46,056 nt of DNA, taken from assembly GCF_900156335.1 (NCBI RefSeq), contig NZ_FTMZ01000031.1, positions 1 to 46,056 of the forward strand, given 5' to 3'. The position numbers and the translations under genes are program-made. Every line of letters begins with the position of its first letter. Position 1 is the first letter of the stretch. Below the pieces are notes generated by a model. The model worked only from the letters and a program-made list of their open reading frames with translations. It was not told where the DNA came from and did no database searches. Positions 8,491-19,339 of this stretch are shown one piece after another. The DNA comes from Sphaerotilus natans. Lineage in GTDB: Bacteria > Pseudomonadota > Gammaproteobacteria > Burkholderiales > Burkholderiaceae_C.

Positions 8491-9728
8491 TCACACCAGC
8501 CGCACCCGCCCGGTCAGCAACACCTGCGCCATCGCCTGCTTCATCGCCCGCGCCTTGGTCAGCCGGTCATCGACGGCGGCAATATCAGCGTCCATGTCGG
8601 AGAGAACTTGGGCGATAGCACTTTGCTCATCAACGCATGGAACGGTGATTTGCAGCTTTTCAATATCACCCATTCCTATATTTCCTTGGGATGATGAGTT
8701 TGTCAGCACAGCGATTTGTGTGAGGACAGATCGACTCTGCAATTGGTAGTACAAAAACTTTGAGACCACACTAGAACCAGCGCGAATCAGTGCAATCGGG
8801 GACCATATATTGAAGTCAAAGTCTTCTTCGACGATGGCCACTTTACCGACCGATGCTGCTTTTCCGAGAAGCACATCACCTCGCTGTGGCTTGCATTTCT
8901 TGGCGAATATCTGATCGTCTTCCCTCGTAATGAAACGTAGGTCCGTTAGATCAATGCGATTGCCAACAAGGTTGTTGACCGACAAGAACGGCACCCCGGA
9001 ATCTACGAAGACAGGCGTTGTGTGGGGACCATCTGTCACTGGAGTTTGGACCAAGTTACGCAACTCCTCGAACGACCACGCGCCATCAAACCCCGGCAGC
9101 CGCCGCTTCCCCGTCAGCAGCTCCTGCATGGCCCCTTGCTTGATCTGGCGCTTCTTGGCCAGCAGTTGCTCCAGCGAGTCGATCAGGGCGTCGGCGTCGG
9201 TGAGGGCGTCGGCAATTGCAGACTGTTCATCCTTGCATGGAAGATCAATTTCAATTGCACCGATAAGGCCCGTGTTCAGGTTCGGCTGACCATTGCCCGT
9301 GGCAACCACCGTGCGGAGTCGATCGGTTTGACTGTTAATTTGATAGACGATGTATCGAGCATCAACATCGGAGCACAAGTCGAGAAGTGCCGCAATACCG
9401 TCGTTTGCGCAGCATCGAATACCGAGAATCTTTGCGACTCCAAGCGTCGCACCGCTGTTCGCGATAATTACCGTGCCGGGCGTCAAAGTCCTACTGAATT
9501 GAGCGCCAGCTTCAGTCAACTTCCCGGCCGTCTCGAATACGATGGTCTTGGATTCCGGGATGTTGGTCAGAGCCGCAACCGTTAACCAAGGTATGAAATC
9601 GCCGTTGAAATACTTTGGATCTCCTGCGGGTCGGGGTGACGCGCCACGGACAACACTGCTTAATTGCGACAATGCAGTACTGGTCCACCCAGGATTTCGC
9701 GAGGTGTCGTTGGCCTGCTGAGACATGG

Positions 9729-9732
<4 letters not shown>
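8491..9732 (-). CDS. hsdS: Type I restriction specificity subunit S (HsdS)
   Basis: A 413-residue subunit with two target-recognition domains and two related conserved helical regions: DEQSAIADALTDADALID in the middle and DEQSAIAQVLSDMDADIA near the C-terminus, each followed by KQGAMQELLTGK/KQAMAQVLLTGR-type ends. The recognition domains set the bipartite DNA sequence methylated and protected. Their DNA is visibly less GC-rich than neighbouring genes, as is usual for exchanged TRDs. The start overlaps the hsdM stop as ATGA; an internal ATG six bases later is also possible. Confidence 0.95.
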
Positions 9733-12152
<2,420 letters not shown>

Positions 12153-12161
12153 GGGTGAGAC

Positions 12162-12182
12162 CAGGGTCAAGGGTTGACCCTG
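12162..12182. promoter_or_regulatory. Palindrome just upstream of hsdM
   Basis: Perfect 9-bp arms CAGGGTCAA/TTGACCCTG around GGG, ending about 10 bases from the hsdM start. It could be a transcriptional operator controlling the modification operon or an RNA hairpin covering the hsdM initiation region. There is no T-run, so it is not a good terminator for parB. Confidence 0.5.
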
Positions 12183-12218
12183 ATTCTGATTTTTGTGATT
12201 CGGACCGGCAGCAGGCCG

Positions 12219-13307
12219 TCAGGCGGGATCGAGCAGACGGGCCACGGCTGCCGCCAGGGCTTCCGGCGTCATCGCGCCGCCCAGGGCGCTGGCATCGATC
12301 TGGATGTACATGCGACCGTCACGGTCCTGGCTCCAGCGCCCCGTCGGTCGCCCGTCACCTCGGAGCAGCTGACCTGCTGATCGCACCTCATCCGCCGTCG
12401 TGCCGACCAGCTCGGCCACCACCGCCGCCGCCCCGAGCACGCGCTCTTGCAGACGCAGGCGCTCGGCCCGGCGCAGCACGCCCTTGGGGTCGGCATCCAG
12501 GGCCGCCGTCAGCGTCTTGGCATGCCGGTGCGTGATCGTCGTCGGCGAGGCAAAGCAATCGATCACGGCCGTCGGCAGATCGGCCACCAGCAGCACGTTC
12601 GCAACCCAGGTGTGCGACACCCCCAGCGCATCGGCCAGGCGGCGGTTCGACGGGTACAGCCCCTGATCCAGCGCACGCCGGTACATCATCCCCTGCTCGT
12701 AGGGCGACAGGTCCGCACGCTCGCGGTTCTCGCGGTCCATCATCGCGAACAGGTCCGCATCCGACAGCGCTTGCGTTTCCACGGTCGCCAGCACCGGCAG
12801 ACCCAGCTCGGCGCAGGCGCGGTGACGCCGATGCCCGAAGACCAGCTCATAGCGGTTCGGCTGATCCACAAGCGGCCGGACCAGGATGGGCTGGACATTG
12901 CCGCCGGCCTGCTGGATGTCGCGCTTCAGGCTCTGGAAGGCCGGATTGGCAAAGGCGTCCGCGTGTCGGTTGGCCCAGCGGCTGGGCGCGATCTGCGCCG
13001 TGTCCAGCCGACGCGTGACCGCCGCACCGTCGTAAGCGCTCAGTTGTTCCTTGAGGCGGCTGATCTCGCTCTCGGTCGCCAGCATCTGGCCGCGGAACTG
13101 CAGCATCTGGCCCGGACCGGTGCGCGGCACGCTGCGGGGCACCACGGGCGGAAACTGAGTCCCCGCCGGGGCCGGCTGCGCAGCCGGCACGGCCGGTGCA
13201 TCGTCCTGCCGCGGCCCGATGGGCGCAGCCGCAGGAAGGAGGGGAGAGTTGCCCGTGAGTGCCCGCAGGCTGTCGGTGACGGACTGCAGCTTCGACTTCG
13301 TGCTCAT
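12219..13307 (-). CDS. parB: ParB partition protein
   Basis: A 362-residue plasmid-type ParB. After a proline/alanine-rich linker (residues 20-60) comes the CTPase/ParB domain with the GHRRHRA motif near residues 156-162 and ENRERADLSPYEQG, then a helix-turn-helix (NRRLADALGVSHTWVANVL, near 222-240) that binds centromere sites. The C-terminal part would dimerise. It lies downstream of parA on the same strand, separated by 57 bases containing a candidate binding palindrome. It would load onto parS and stimulate ParA to segregate the replicon. Confidence 0.94.
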   Translation of the reverse strand: MSTKSKLQSVTDSLRALTGNSPLLPAAAPIGPRQDDAPAVPAAQPAPAGTQFPPVVPRSVPRTGPGQMLQFRGQMLATESEISRLKEQLSAYDGAAVTRRLDTAQIAPSRWANRHADAFANPAFQSLKRDIQQAGGNVQPILVRPLVDQPNRYELVFGHRRHRACAELGLPVLATVETQALSDADLFAMMDRENRERADLSPYEQGMMYRRALDQGLYPSNRRLADALGVSHTWVANVLLVADLPTAVIDCFASPTTITHRHAKTLTAALDADPKGVLRRAERLRLQERVLGAAAVVAELVGTTADEVRSAGQLLRGDGRPTGRWSQDRDGRMYIQIDASALGGAMTPEALAAAVARLLDPA

Positions 13308-13339
13308 GTCGTTGTTCTCTTGCTAACTGACTGGCTGAC

Positions 13340-13356
13340 TGGCAACCAGGTTGCCA
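13340..13356. promoter_or_regulatory. parS-like palindrome, copy 1 (parA-parB gap)
   Basis: TGGCAACC-A-GGTTGCCA, a perfect 8-bp-arm palindrome with one central base, in the gap between parA and parB. An almost identical copy lies at 14559-14579. Candidate ParB centromere site or ParA/ParB operator. Confidence 0.6.
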
Positions 13357-13364
13357 CAGTGGAA

Positions 13365-14618
13365 TCAGACCGCCGTGCGGCGCGCGCGCCAGGCCTCGAC
13401 CAGCGACTCCTCGACCAGATCGACGAAGCGGTCATAGGCATCGAGCGCACGCTTGTAGGTCTTGACCGCACCTTCGTACTTCTGGATGTCGTAGACCGTC
13501 GCGAACTCAGCCGCCTTGTTGCTGGTGACCGAGGTCTTCGGGATCTCGACCGGCAGCACATACTCGCCATAGGTCGCCTGGATCCACTGACGCACCGCAG
13601 GCGAGGCGGTGTCGGTGTGATCCACCCGACTCAGCAGGATGTGCAGGAAGTCGAACGCCTTGCGGGCGTCTTCCGGCTCCTGCTCGTCCAGGCTGGCGCC
13701 CAGGTCCGACAACAGCGCCCAGAACTGCGCCGAACTGGCGAAGTCGAGCCCGGACGGCGGCACCGGCACCACAACGCCGTCCGCCGCCCACAGACCGTTG
13801 ATCGTCACATAGGACAGCGAGGGCGGGGTGTCGATGATGATGACGTCATACAGATCGCGGACCGACTCCAGCCCCTGGTTCAGCACATCCCAGAAACGCA
13901 CGGACGAGTCGCTCATCTGGCGAGCCGGCAGCGCGAACTCGGCCGAGAAGAGAAACGGCGCAGCCGCCACCAGATCGATGCCATCCCAGTAGGTCGATCG
14001 GATCGCCGGGGTGATGTCGTCGCTGGCGCCATGGCACAGCGGCGCGATGGTCATGTCCTCGCTGACCTCGGTCTCGGGCAGGATGCCATGCAGGGTGGTC
14101 AGCGAGCCTTGCGGATCGATGTCGATGGCCAGCACCCGGTGACCCCGCATGCTCAGGCCCTGAGCCAGGATCATCGCGCTGGTGGTCTTCGAGACGCCAC
14201 CCTTGAAGTTCGCCACCGCAATGCACAGCGCCGGCTGACCACGCGGCCGCATCTTGTCCTTGCGGTAGGTCCGGGCCCAGATACGGGCCTCGGTCAGAGA
14301 GAACTCCCGCTTGCCTCCGTTGGGCGTGAGCTTGCCTGACGGCAGGTCACCCTTGTTGACACGGTAGTTCACATGCGGCTTGTCCACACCGCACAGCGCC
14401 GCGACTTGAGCCGTCGAGAACACCGGCGCCACCTTGCGCGACTCCGGCGCAAGCAGCCGTCCTCGGATCTGCTCGACCATGCTCGAGGCACGCGCAGAGA
14501 TCGCATGAATGCGCTGCATGTCGATCAGATGACGAGGAGACACAGGGAGGCGAGGGTCGCTGGCAACCTGGTTGCCAGCCTCTGCGGACAGGGTTCGAGC
14601 GACTTTGGGGGAGGTCAT
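13365..14618 (-). CDS. parA: ParA partition ATPase with N-terminal DNA-binding domain
   Basis: A 417-residue ParA of the large type Ia (P1/P7-like) class. The N-terminal region carries a helix-turn-helix (STAQVAALCGVDKPHVNYRV, near residues 66-86) expected to autorepress the par operon. The deviant Walker A KGGVSKTT is near residue 139, followed by DIDPQGSLTT and the Walker B-type IIIDTPPSL. It would form dynamic assemblies on the nucleoid and move ParB-bound plasmid. The start at 14618 gives MTSPKVART; the ribosome site is weak, and a second palindrome copy lies within its first 20 codons. Confidence 0.93.
   Translation of the reverse strand: MTSPKVARTLSAEAGNQVASDPRLPVSPRHLIDMQRIHAISARASSMVEQIRGRLLAPESRKVAPVFSTAQVAALCGVDKPHVNYRVNKGDLPSGKLTPNGGKREFSLTEARIWARTYRKDKMRPRGQPALCIAVANFKGGVSKTTSAMILAQGLSMRGHRVLAIDIDPQGSLTTLHGILPETEVSEDMTIAPLCHGASDDITPAIRSTYWDGIDLVAAAPFLFSAEFALPARQMSDSSVRFWDVLNQGLESVRDLYDVIIIDTPPSLSYVTINGLWAADGVVVPVPPSGLDFASSAQFWALLSDLGASLDEQEPEDARKAFDFLHILLSRVDHTDTASPAVRQWIQATYGEYVLPVEIPKTSVTSNKAAEFATVYDIQKYEGAVKTYKRALDAYDRFVDLVEESLVEAWRARRTAV
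14559..14579. promoter_or_regulatory. parS-like palindrome, copy 2 (inside 5' end of parA)
   Basis: Perfect 10-bp arms GCTGGCAACC/GGTTGCCAGC around one central base; its inner 17 bases match copy 1 at 13340 except for the centre. It lies in coding sequence near the parA start. Position and repetition suggest a binding site for ParB or ParA. Confidence 0.6.
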
Positions 14619-14700
14619 GAGGGCAGTCTTGTTGCTTCCCGGACAGTCTACTTTTTTCCACCCTCGTTTCAATGCATCAGCGCAACAAGATTTGGAAAGC

Positions 14701-14751
14701 GGTGAGACAATTTGGGGACCACACTTTTCCAGGAGACTTTATGGGGATCCC
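14701..14751 (-). repeat. Two iteron-like units, reverse orientation
   Basis: Read on the minus strand, 14751-14730 contains GATCCCCATAAAGTCTCC and 14722-14701 contains GGTCCCCAAATTGTCTCA. Both match the forward iteron pattern (C-block plus A, then CTC near position 17). They are separated by seven bases. Confidence 0.6.
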
Positions 14752-14830
14752 GGGTGAGCCAGGACGGCCGCCGGAGTGGTTCCAAACGGAAGCAAGTGAC
14801 CGGCCTCACGGACCACCGCTTCGGACAACC

Positions 14831-14950
14831 CAGATCCCCATATCCACTCCGGAACTTCCCCAGAAGCTCTCCGCAAAGGCACCCAAGATCCCCAGAAGCT
14901 CTCAGTGAGTCTCCCACAGACTCTCCGCGAGAATCCCATATCCACTCCAC
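14831..14950 (+). repeat. Five direct 22-bp iteron-like units
   Basis: Units at 14831-14852, 14853-14874, 14885-14906, 14907-14928 and 14929-14950, with one 10-bp insertion after the second. Shared core: TCCC(C)A followed by CTCTCC or CACTCC. Units 1 and 5 carry ATATCCACTCC, which includes a DnaA-box-like TATCCAC. Units 2 and 3 share CCCCAGAAGCTCT exactly. These are the expected binding sites of the Rep protein. Confidence 0.72.
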
Positions 14951-14991
14951 AAAAGACACGTAAGTCGTTGATCTAAAACGTTTTTTGGCCC

Positions 14992-15029
14992 TTCAAATCT
15001 TCAAGTATTCAAATCTTGTATTTCAATCT
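14992..15029 (+). repeat. AT-rich direct repeats (candidate unwinding element)
   Basis: TTCAAATCTT occurs at 14992-15001 and 15008-15017, with a related TTTCAATCT at 15021-15029, in a segment far more AT-rich than the rest of the window. Its place between the iterons and the rep gene fits a DNA unwinding element. Confidence 0.55.
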
Positions 15030-15035
15030 ATCAAG

Positions 15036-15056
15036 AGGAGTCCCCATGGGGATCCT
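15036..15056. promoter_or_regulatory. Rep-operator-like palindrome
   Basis: TCCCCATGGGGA (15041-15052) is a perfect palindrome made of two opposed iteron C-blocks, within GGAG/ATCC flanks. In Rep_3 plasmids an inverted repeat related to the iterons often lies at the rep promoter and binds Rep dimers for autorepression; the role here is inferred from that. Confidence 0.55.
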
Positions 15057-15094
15057 CACGTTGTTGATGTGAACAAAAGACTCCGTCATGTGAC

Positions 15095-16642
15095 ATGGCC
15101 TTTGAACCACACCGCCGCCGCCAGGCAATGGCGAAAGAGAGATGTGAATTGACAAGCTCACAGTTCGCCGACAAGCTAGAGCGCCTACCTTTGCAACGCT
15201 CCTTTGATCTCGTGCATCAGACCGACTGTGGCAACCCAAGCTTGGCTGATGGGACTGTGCATGACGCAACCGATCCGAAAGAGAAGGCGCAGGCCGTCGC
15301 CAAGGCCAACGAAGCCATCGCTATCCGTCCTAAGCGCGGGAAGCTGACGCTGCTGTCGCGCCGCATCTACAACGTCTTCCTGTTTCACGCACAAAGGCAA
15401 GGTGTCGACAAGCCAACCTACTGTCTGCCACTGGCTGAACTCATCAAGGACGCACGCTTCAACTCGAACAACACCGAGATCCTGAAGTCGCACATTCGTG
15501 ACATGCAAGCCACCACAATCGAGTGGCACACCAGTGTGGGTGGCACGCGCAGATGGACCTCGACACAGCTGCTTGGAACGGTCTCGATCGACGATCCAGG
15601 CCGCGGGCGGCCGTGTCATATTTCGTGGACCTATCCCGATCCGATCCGGGAACACCTGATCCGGCCTGCGCACTACACGCGCATCCTCCTCGAGATCAGC
15701 TCGCAGATGCGTAGCTACGCGGCTTCCGTGCTGTACGAGCTGGGCGCGCGCTACCTTTCATCGCCAACGCGACTGACGATGCGCGAGGACGTGCTGTGGT
15801 GGGCATCCGTCCTGACGGGGCGCAGCGACATCGTCAAGGTCGACTACCGTATACTTCACCGCGACACGATCAAGAAAGCGCTGGCTGAGCTGGACACCCT
15901 CAGCGAGGACTTCCGGATGGAAGTCGTTGAACACAAACGGGGGCGCAAGGTCGATGAGCTGCAGTTCAAGATCCTTCCCAAGGGAGAACAGCCTGCTGAC
16001 AGCGGATCCTCCCAAGCGCCTCTGGCCTGCGTGCTGGACTTGGCACTTGTCGAACAGCTCGTGAGCCTTGGTTTCAAGCCCAGGGATGCGCAAGATTTCT
16101 ACGCTGCGACGGATGAAACGCTGCTTCGTGCTGCACTCGATCACGTCACTGAACGGATGCAGAACGCGGCTCTTCCACCGCTGAAGTCGCCTGCGGCCTA
16201 TCTGCGCACGGCCGTGAAGAAAAAGTATCCGGGCTTGCCAGCACGCGAGCGCACAAGCGAGGGCACGGTAAGCTCAGTATCCGCTGCAGCAGCATCTCCT
16301 GTCGCGCCTGAAACCCGTCTGCCCATCCATCCCGGTCCTGAGCTCAGCATGGAAGAGCGGTTGAGACAGCTCAGGGAGGACTGGAACCAACACCAGGCCA
16401 CGATGGCACGCACACGATTTCTGGCGATGGGTGTCTCCGAGCAAGATGCCTACGTCTCTCGCTTCGAGATAGAGCGACTGCCACACGTGGCCATTCCGGT
16501 GGCCAAGGCCTGGCGAAAGGACGGCATCGACAGCCGCATTGCGGGCAGCACCTTCAATCGGTGGCTGGCAAGCGTTTTGTGGCCGGGTGACGCAACGGAT
16601 GCGGAGCTGCTGAGGTTCGCTGTGTCGCTCAAGCGGGGCTGA
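15095..16642 (+). CDS. Plasmid replication initiator, Rep_3 family
   Basis: A 515-residue initiator. Residues about 75-290 form the two winged-helix domains of Rep_3 proteins (KRGKLTLLSRRIYNVFLF; LAELIKDARFNSNNTEILKSHIRDM; the second domain with YAASVLYELGARYL). The C-terminal 200 residues form an extra region with repeated helical segments not needed in minimal Rep proteins. It should bind the adjacent iterons to open the origin. The first in-frame ATG is used here; an ATG at 15128 is an equally plausible start because neither has a strong ribosome site. Next to parAB it defines the replicon backbone. Confidence 0.88.
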   Translation: MAFEPHRRRQAMAKERCELTSSQFADKLERLPLQRSFDLVHQTDCGNPSLADGTVHDATDPKEKAQAVAKANEAIAIRPKRGKLTLLSRRIYNVFLFHAQRQGVDKPTYCLPLAELIKDARFNSNNTEILKSHIRDMQATTIEWHTSVGGTRRWTSTQLLGTVSIDDPGRGRPCHISWTYPDPIREHLIRPAHYTRILLEISSQMRSYAASVLYELGARYLSSPTRLTMREDVLWWASVLTGRSDIVKVDYRILHRDTIKKALAELDTLSEDFRMEVVEHKRGRKVDELQFKILPKGEQPADSGSSQAPLACVLDLALVEQLVSLGFKPRDAQDFYAATDETLLRAALDHVTERMQNAALPPLKSPAAYLRTAVKKKYPGLPARERTSEGTVSSVSAAAASPVAPETRLPIHPGPELSMEERLRQLREDWNQHQATMARTRFLAMGVSEQDAYVSRFEIERLPHVAIPVAKAWRKDGIDSRIAGSTFNRWLASVLWPGDATDAELLRFAVSLKRG

Positions 16643-16678
16643 TCACGTCCATCCGCCACTGATCTGCGACAGTCGGGC

Positions 16679-17575
16679 TCATGCGCCGTCGTGTCCAAAA
16701 GCCTTCACCGCGAAGTCGATGAAGCTGCGCAACGCTGGGGTGATGTGCCGCCCGCCAGCGTGCACCAGATGCAGTGGCCGGGTCGGTACGCGCCAGCCTT
16801 GTAGCAGCTCCACCAGGCGTCCCTCAGCCAATGCGGGGGCGAGCAGCTCCATCGGCTGCAGCACGATGCCCAGGCCAGCCAGGGCCGCATGCAGCAGCGC
16901 CTCACCCTGGTCGAAGCGGTGGCGCGAGCTCACGGCCACCTTCACATGTGCACCGTCGGGGCCGTCGAAGCTCCAGTGCGTCAGCAGCTCGCTGTGCGCA
17001 AAGCCCAGGCAGTCGTGCAGCGCCAGATCCCAGGGCGTGTGCAGCGGGGCTCGTCCCGCCAAGTAGGCCGGTGCGGCACAGACCGCCAATCGGTAGGGTG
17101 CCAGCGCTCGTGCCACCAGACCGCTGTCGAGCAGAACGCCGACGCGGAAGGCCACATCCAGGCCTTCCTCCACCAGATCGACGGTGCGATTGGCCAGTGT
17201 CAGTTCCACAGCGACTTGTGGGTGCGTGCGCATGTACTCGGGCAGCCGGGGCGAGAGTGCATGCACGCCGAAGCTCACCGGCGCGTTGATGCGCAGCCGC
17301 CCGCTGGGCACGCCCCGGCGCTGCGCGGCCAGCTGTTCGGCATCCGCCAGCTCCGCCAGGATCAGGCGAGCGCGCTCCAGGTAGTCGTGGCCGAAGTCGG
17401 TCAGGCTCTGGCGTCGGGTGGTCCGCACCAGCAGTGGCATTCCCAGATGATGCTCGAGCGCCTGGACATGCTTGCCGACCCCTTGGGCCGACAGCCCGAG
17501 CGCGTCGGCTGCGGCGCGGAACGAGCCCAGATCGACTGCCTTCACGAAGACCTGCATGCTGGTGAATCGGTCCAT
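16679..17575 (-). CDS. LysR-family transcriptional regulator
   Basis: A 298-residue LTTR: N-terminal winged HTH (residues 1-60; SFRAAADALGLSAQGVGKHVQALE) and a periplasmic-binding-like effector domain (about 90-295). It belongs by look to the CrgA/DmlR-like group that often controls a divergent oxidoreductase. It is divergent from the NADP-binding oxidoreductase at 17686 and its target is most likely that gene. The 3' end faces the rep gene with 36 bases between the stops. Confidence 0.9.
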   Translation of the reverse strand: MDRFTSMQVFVKAVDLGSFRAAADALGLSAQGVGKHVQALEHHLGMPLLVRTTRRQSLTDFGHDYLERARLILAELADAEQLAAQRRGVPSGRLRINAPVSFGVHALSPRLPEYMRTHPQVAVELTLANRTVDLVEEGLDVAFRVGVLLDSGLVARALAPYRLAVCAAPAYLAGRAPLHTPWDLALHDCLGFAHSELLTHWSFDGPDGAHVKVAVSSRHRFDQGEALLHAALAGLGIVLQPMELLAPALAEGRLVELLQGWRVPTRPLHLVHAGGRHITPALRSFIDFAVKAFGHDGA

Positions 17576-17617
17576 TGCCCACTCTGTGTTTTGAATGTCG
17601 AACCCGATTGTCCATTT

Positions 17618-17630
17618 ATCTCTAATAGAT
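17618..17630. promoter_or_regulatory. Candidate LysR-binding site
   Basis: ATCTCTAATAGAT, an imperfect palindrome with ATCT/AGAT ends, in the 110-base divergent gap. This has the size and symmetry of the T-N11-A LTTR consensus. It is placed to control both the regulator and the oxidoreductase. Confidence 0.4.
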
Positions 17631-17685
17631 CGCCATTCACACTGGATTCCTGTCTCGATACCTCTTGAACATGAACGGAAACGAC

Positions 17686-18312
17686 ATGACGATCGCAGTG
17701 ATTGGCAGTGGCAACATGGGCTCGGCGCTGGTGAAGGCGATGGCCGCCCAAGGCGTGGATGTGGTTCTGGGCACCCGCGATGCCGCCAAGGGCGAGGCGC
17801 TTGCCGCCGAGCTGGGCCACCGTGTGCGCAGCGCCTCGCCGGCTGAAGCCGTGCGCGTGGCCTCGGTGGTGGTGCTGGCCCTGCCCTATGACGCCATCGC
17901 CGGCACGCTTGCCAGCCTGGGCTCGCTGCAGGGCAAGGTGCTGGTGGACATCAGCAACCCGCTGACGGCCGATTTCCAGGGTCTGCAGCTGGGCACCACC
18001 ACCTCGGCAGCCGAAGTCATCCAGGCGGCCGTGCCCGAGGCGCAGGTGGTCAAGGCCTTCAACACCATCTTTGCCCAGTTGCTGGCGCCCGAGGCCCGCA
18101 CCGCGCACACGCTGCAGGTCTTCGTCGCGGCCGATGATGCCTCGGCCAAGGCGCAGGTCCGTGCCCTGGTCGCCACGCTCGGCTTCGAGGCGGTGGACGC
18201 CGGTGCGCTGCGCAACAGCCGCTTCCTCGAACCGGTCGGCATGATGAACATCCAGTTCGGCTTCTTCCTGGGTCGGGGTCCGGTCGTGGCACCGGCCTGG
18301 GTGCAGGTCTGA
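17686..18312 (+). CDS. NADP-binding F420-reductase-like oxidoreductase
   Basis: A protein of about 208 residues with an N-terminal Rossmann fold (MTIAVIGSGNMGSALVKAM) and the KAFNT motif of the NADPH-dependent F420 reductase-like family, followed by the LVATLGFEAVDAGAL segment. In proteobacteria without F420 these act as NADP-dependent reductases of unknown substrate. The ATG at 17686 has GGAAA upstream; an ATG at 17671 is possible. It sits opposite its likely LysR regulator and 28 bases before the alpha/beta hydrolase, so the two may be cotranscribed. Confidence 0.8.
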   Translation: MTIAVIGSGNMGSALVKAMAAQGVDVVLGTRDAAKGEALAAELGHRVRSASPAEAVRVASVVVLALPYDAIAGTLASLGSLQGKVLVDISNPLTADFQGLQLGTTTSAAEVIQAAVPEAQVVKAFNTIFAQLLAPEARTAHTLQVFVAADDASAKAQVRALVATLGFEAVDAGALRNSRFLEPVGMMNIQFGFFLGRGPVVAPAWVQV

Positions 18313-18340
18313 TCTCTGATCCTGTCTCAGAAAGCGCTTC

Positions 18341-19339
18341 ATGCAGACACGACGACATATGGCCCGCTGGGCTCTGGCGCTCTGGCTGGCCTCCGGCAGT
18401 GCGCTGGCTGCGCCGGCCCTCGAGGTCCTGGGCCGCGACTACACCTTCCCGAACCGGATCGAGGGCCTGCCTGAGCGTCTCTCGGAGGTCCAGGGCCTGC
18501 AGATCAACCGTTTCACCACCCGCGACGGGGCGGAACTGGCCTACTGGGAGATCGGATCGGGCCGCCCGGTGATCTTCATTCCCGGCTGGTCGGCCCATGG
18601 TGCGCAATACATCAACCTGCTGCACCTGCTCGGCAAGCACTACCGCGTGCTGGTGCTTGATCCGCGCAACCAGGGGCTGTCGCAGCACGTCGATCATGGC
18701 GTGCGCATCTCGCGCTTTGCCGCCGACCTTCAGGAATTCACCGACCATCTGGGGCTGAAGTCAGCGGACTATGTGGGCTGGTCGATGGGGGCCGCGGTGC
18801 TCTGGAGCCGCATCGACCTGTTCGGCACCCAGGGCATGCGCAAGCTGGTCTTCGTCGACGAGCCGGTCTCGATCTATGCGCATTCGGACTGGAGCGAGGC
18901 GCAGCGCCGCCAGGCCGGGGCCATGACCACCTCGGCCGAGCATCTGAAGGCGGTCTTCACGGCGGGTGCCGCGCCGGATCCGAAGATCATCGACACCAAG
19001 GTGCTCCAGCGCGCCATGGCCAACGATGCGCCGGCCTATGTCAACTCGCAGGCCTTTGCTGCGGAGTTCGTGCGCACCGATCCGGGCTTCGCGGCCAAGG
19101 TGCTGTTCGACCACGCCACGAACGACTGGCAGGATGTGCTGCGCCACAAGATCGATGTGCCCACCACGATCTTCTCGGGCGAGTACAGCAACAACCTGCC
19201 CAGCCAGCGCTGGATGGCGTCGGTCATTCCTGGGGCCTCGCTGCAGGTCTACAGCCAGGCCGAACAGGGCGATCATTTCCTGATGTTCAAGAACCCGATG
19301 CGCTTTGTCCGGGATCTGCGCGCTTTCCTGGATCGCTGA
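18341..19339 (+). CDS. Secreted alpha/beta hydrolase
   Basis: A 332-residue alpha/beta hydrolase with an N-terminal signal peptide (residues 1-24, ending ASGSALAAP). The nucleophile elbow GWSMG is near residue 148 and the likely catalytic His is in GDHFLMF near the C-terminus; HG-type oxyanion residues precede in PGWSAHG. It probably acts in the periplasm on an ester or lactone; substrate unknown. Its last 53 bases overlap the 3' end of the convergent regulator at 19287-20537. Confidence 0.82.
   Translation: MQTRRHMARWALALWLASGSALAAPALEVLGRDYTFPNRIEGLPERLSEVQGLQINRFTTRDGAELAYWEIGSGRPVIFIPGWSAHGAQYINLLHLLGKHYRVLVLDPRNQGLSQHVDHGVRISRFAADLQEFTDHLGLKSADYVGWSMGAAVLWSRIDLFGTQGMRKLVFVDEPVSIYAHSDWSEAQRRQAGAMTTSAEHLKAVFTAGAAPDPKIIDTKVLQRAMANDAPAYVNSQAFAAEFVRTDPGFAAKVLFDHATNDWQDVLRHKIDVPTTIFSGEYSNNLPSQRWMASVIPGASLQVYSQAEQGDHFLMFKNPMRFVRDLRAFLDR

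Larger units (their letters stand above)
14619..15094. other. Plasmid replication origin region (iterons, AT-rich segment, Rep operator)
   Basis: This gene-free stretch between parA and the rep gene carries 22-bp iteron-like units: two in reverse orientation (14701-14722, 14730-14751) and five in forward orientation (from 14831 to 14950), sharing a TCCCCA block and a CTCTCC-like block about one turn later. An AT-rich segment with repeated TTCAAATCTT follows (14961-15032), then a short palindrome containing iteron halves (15041-15052) in front of rep. This is the usual layout of a theta-replicating iteron origin served by a Rep_3 initiator. Confidence 0.8.

Noticed and set aside
14701-14950. 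CRISPR-like spaced repeats
   Set aside because: The units are degenerate, contiguous 22-mers in both orientations beside a rep gene, with no unique spacers and no cas genes; an iteron origin explains them.
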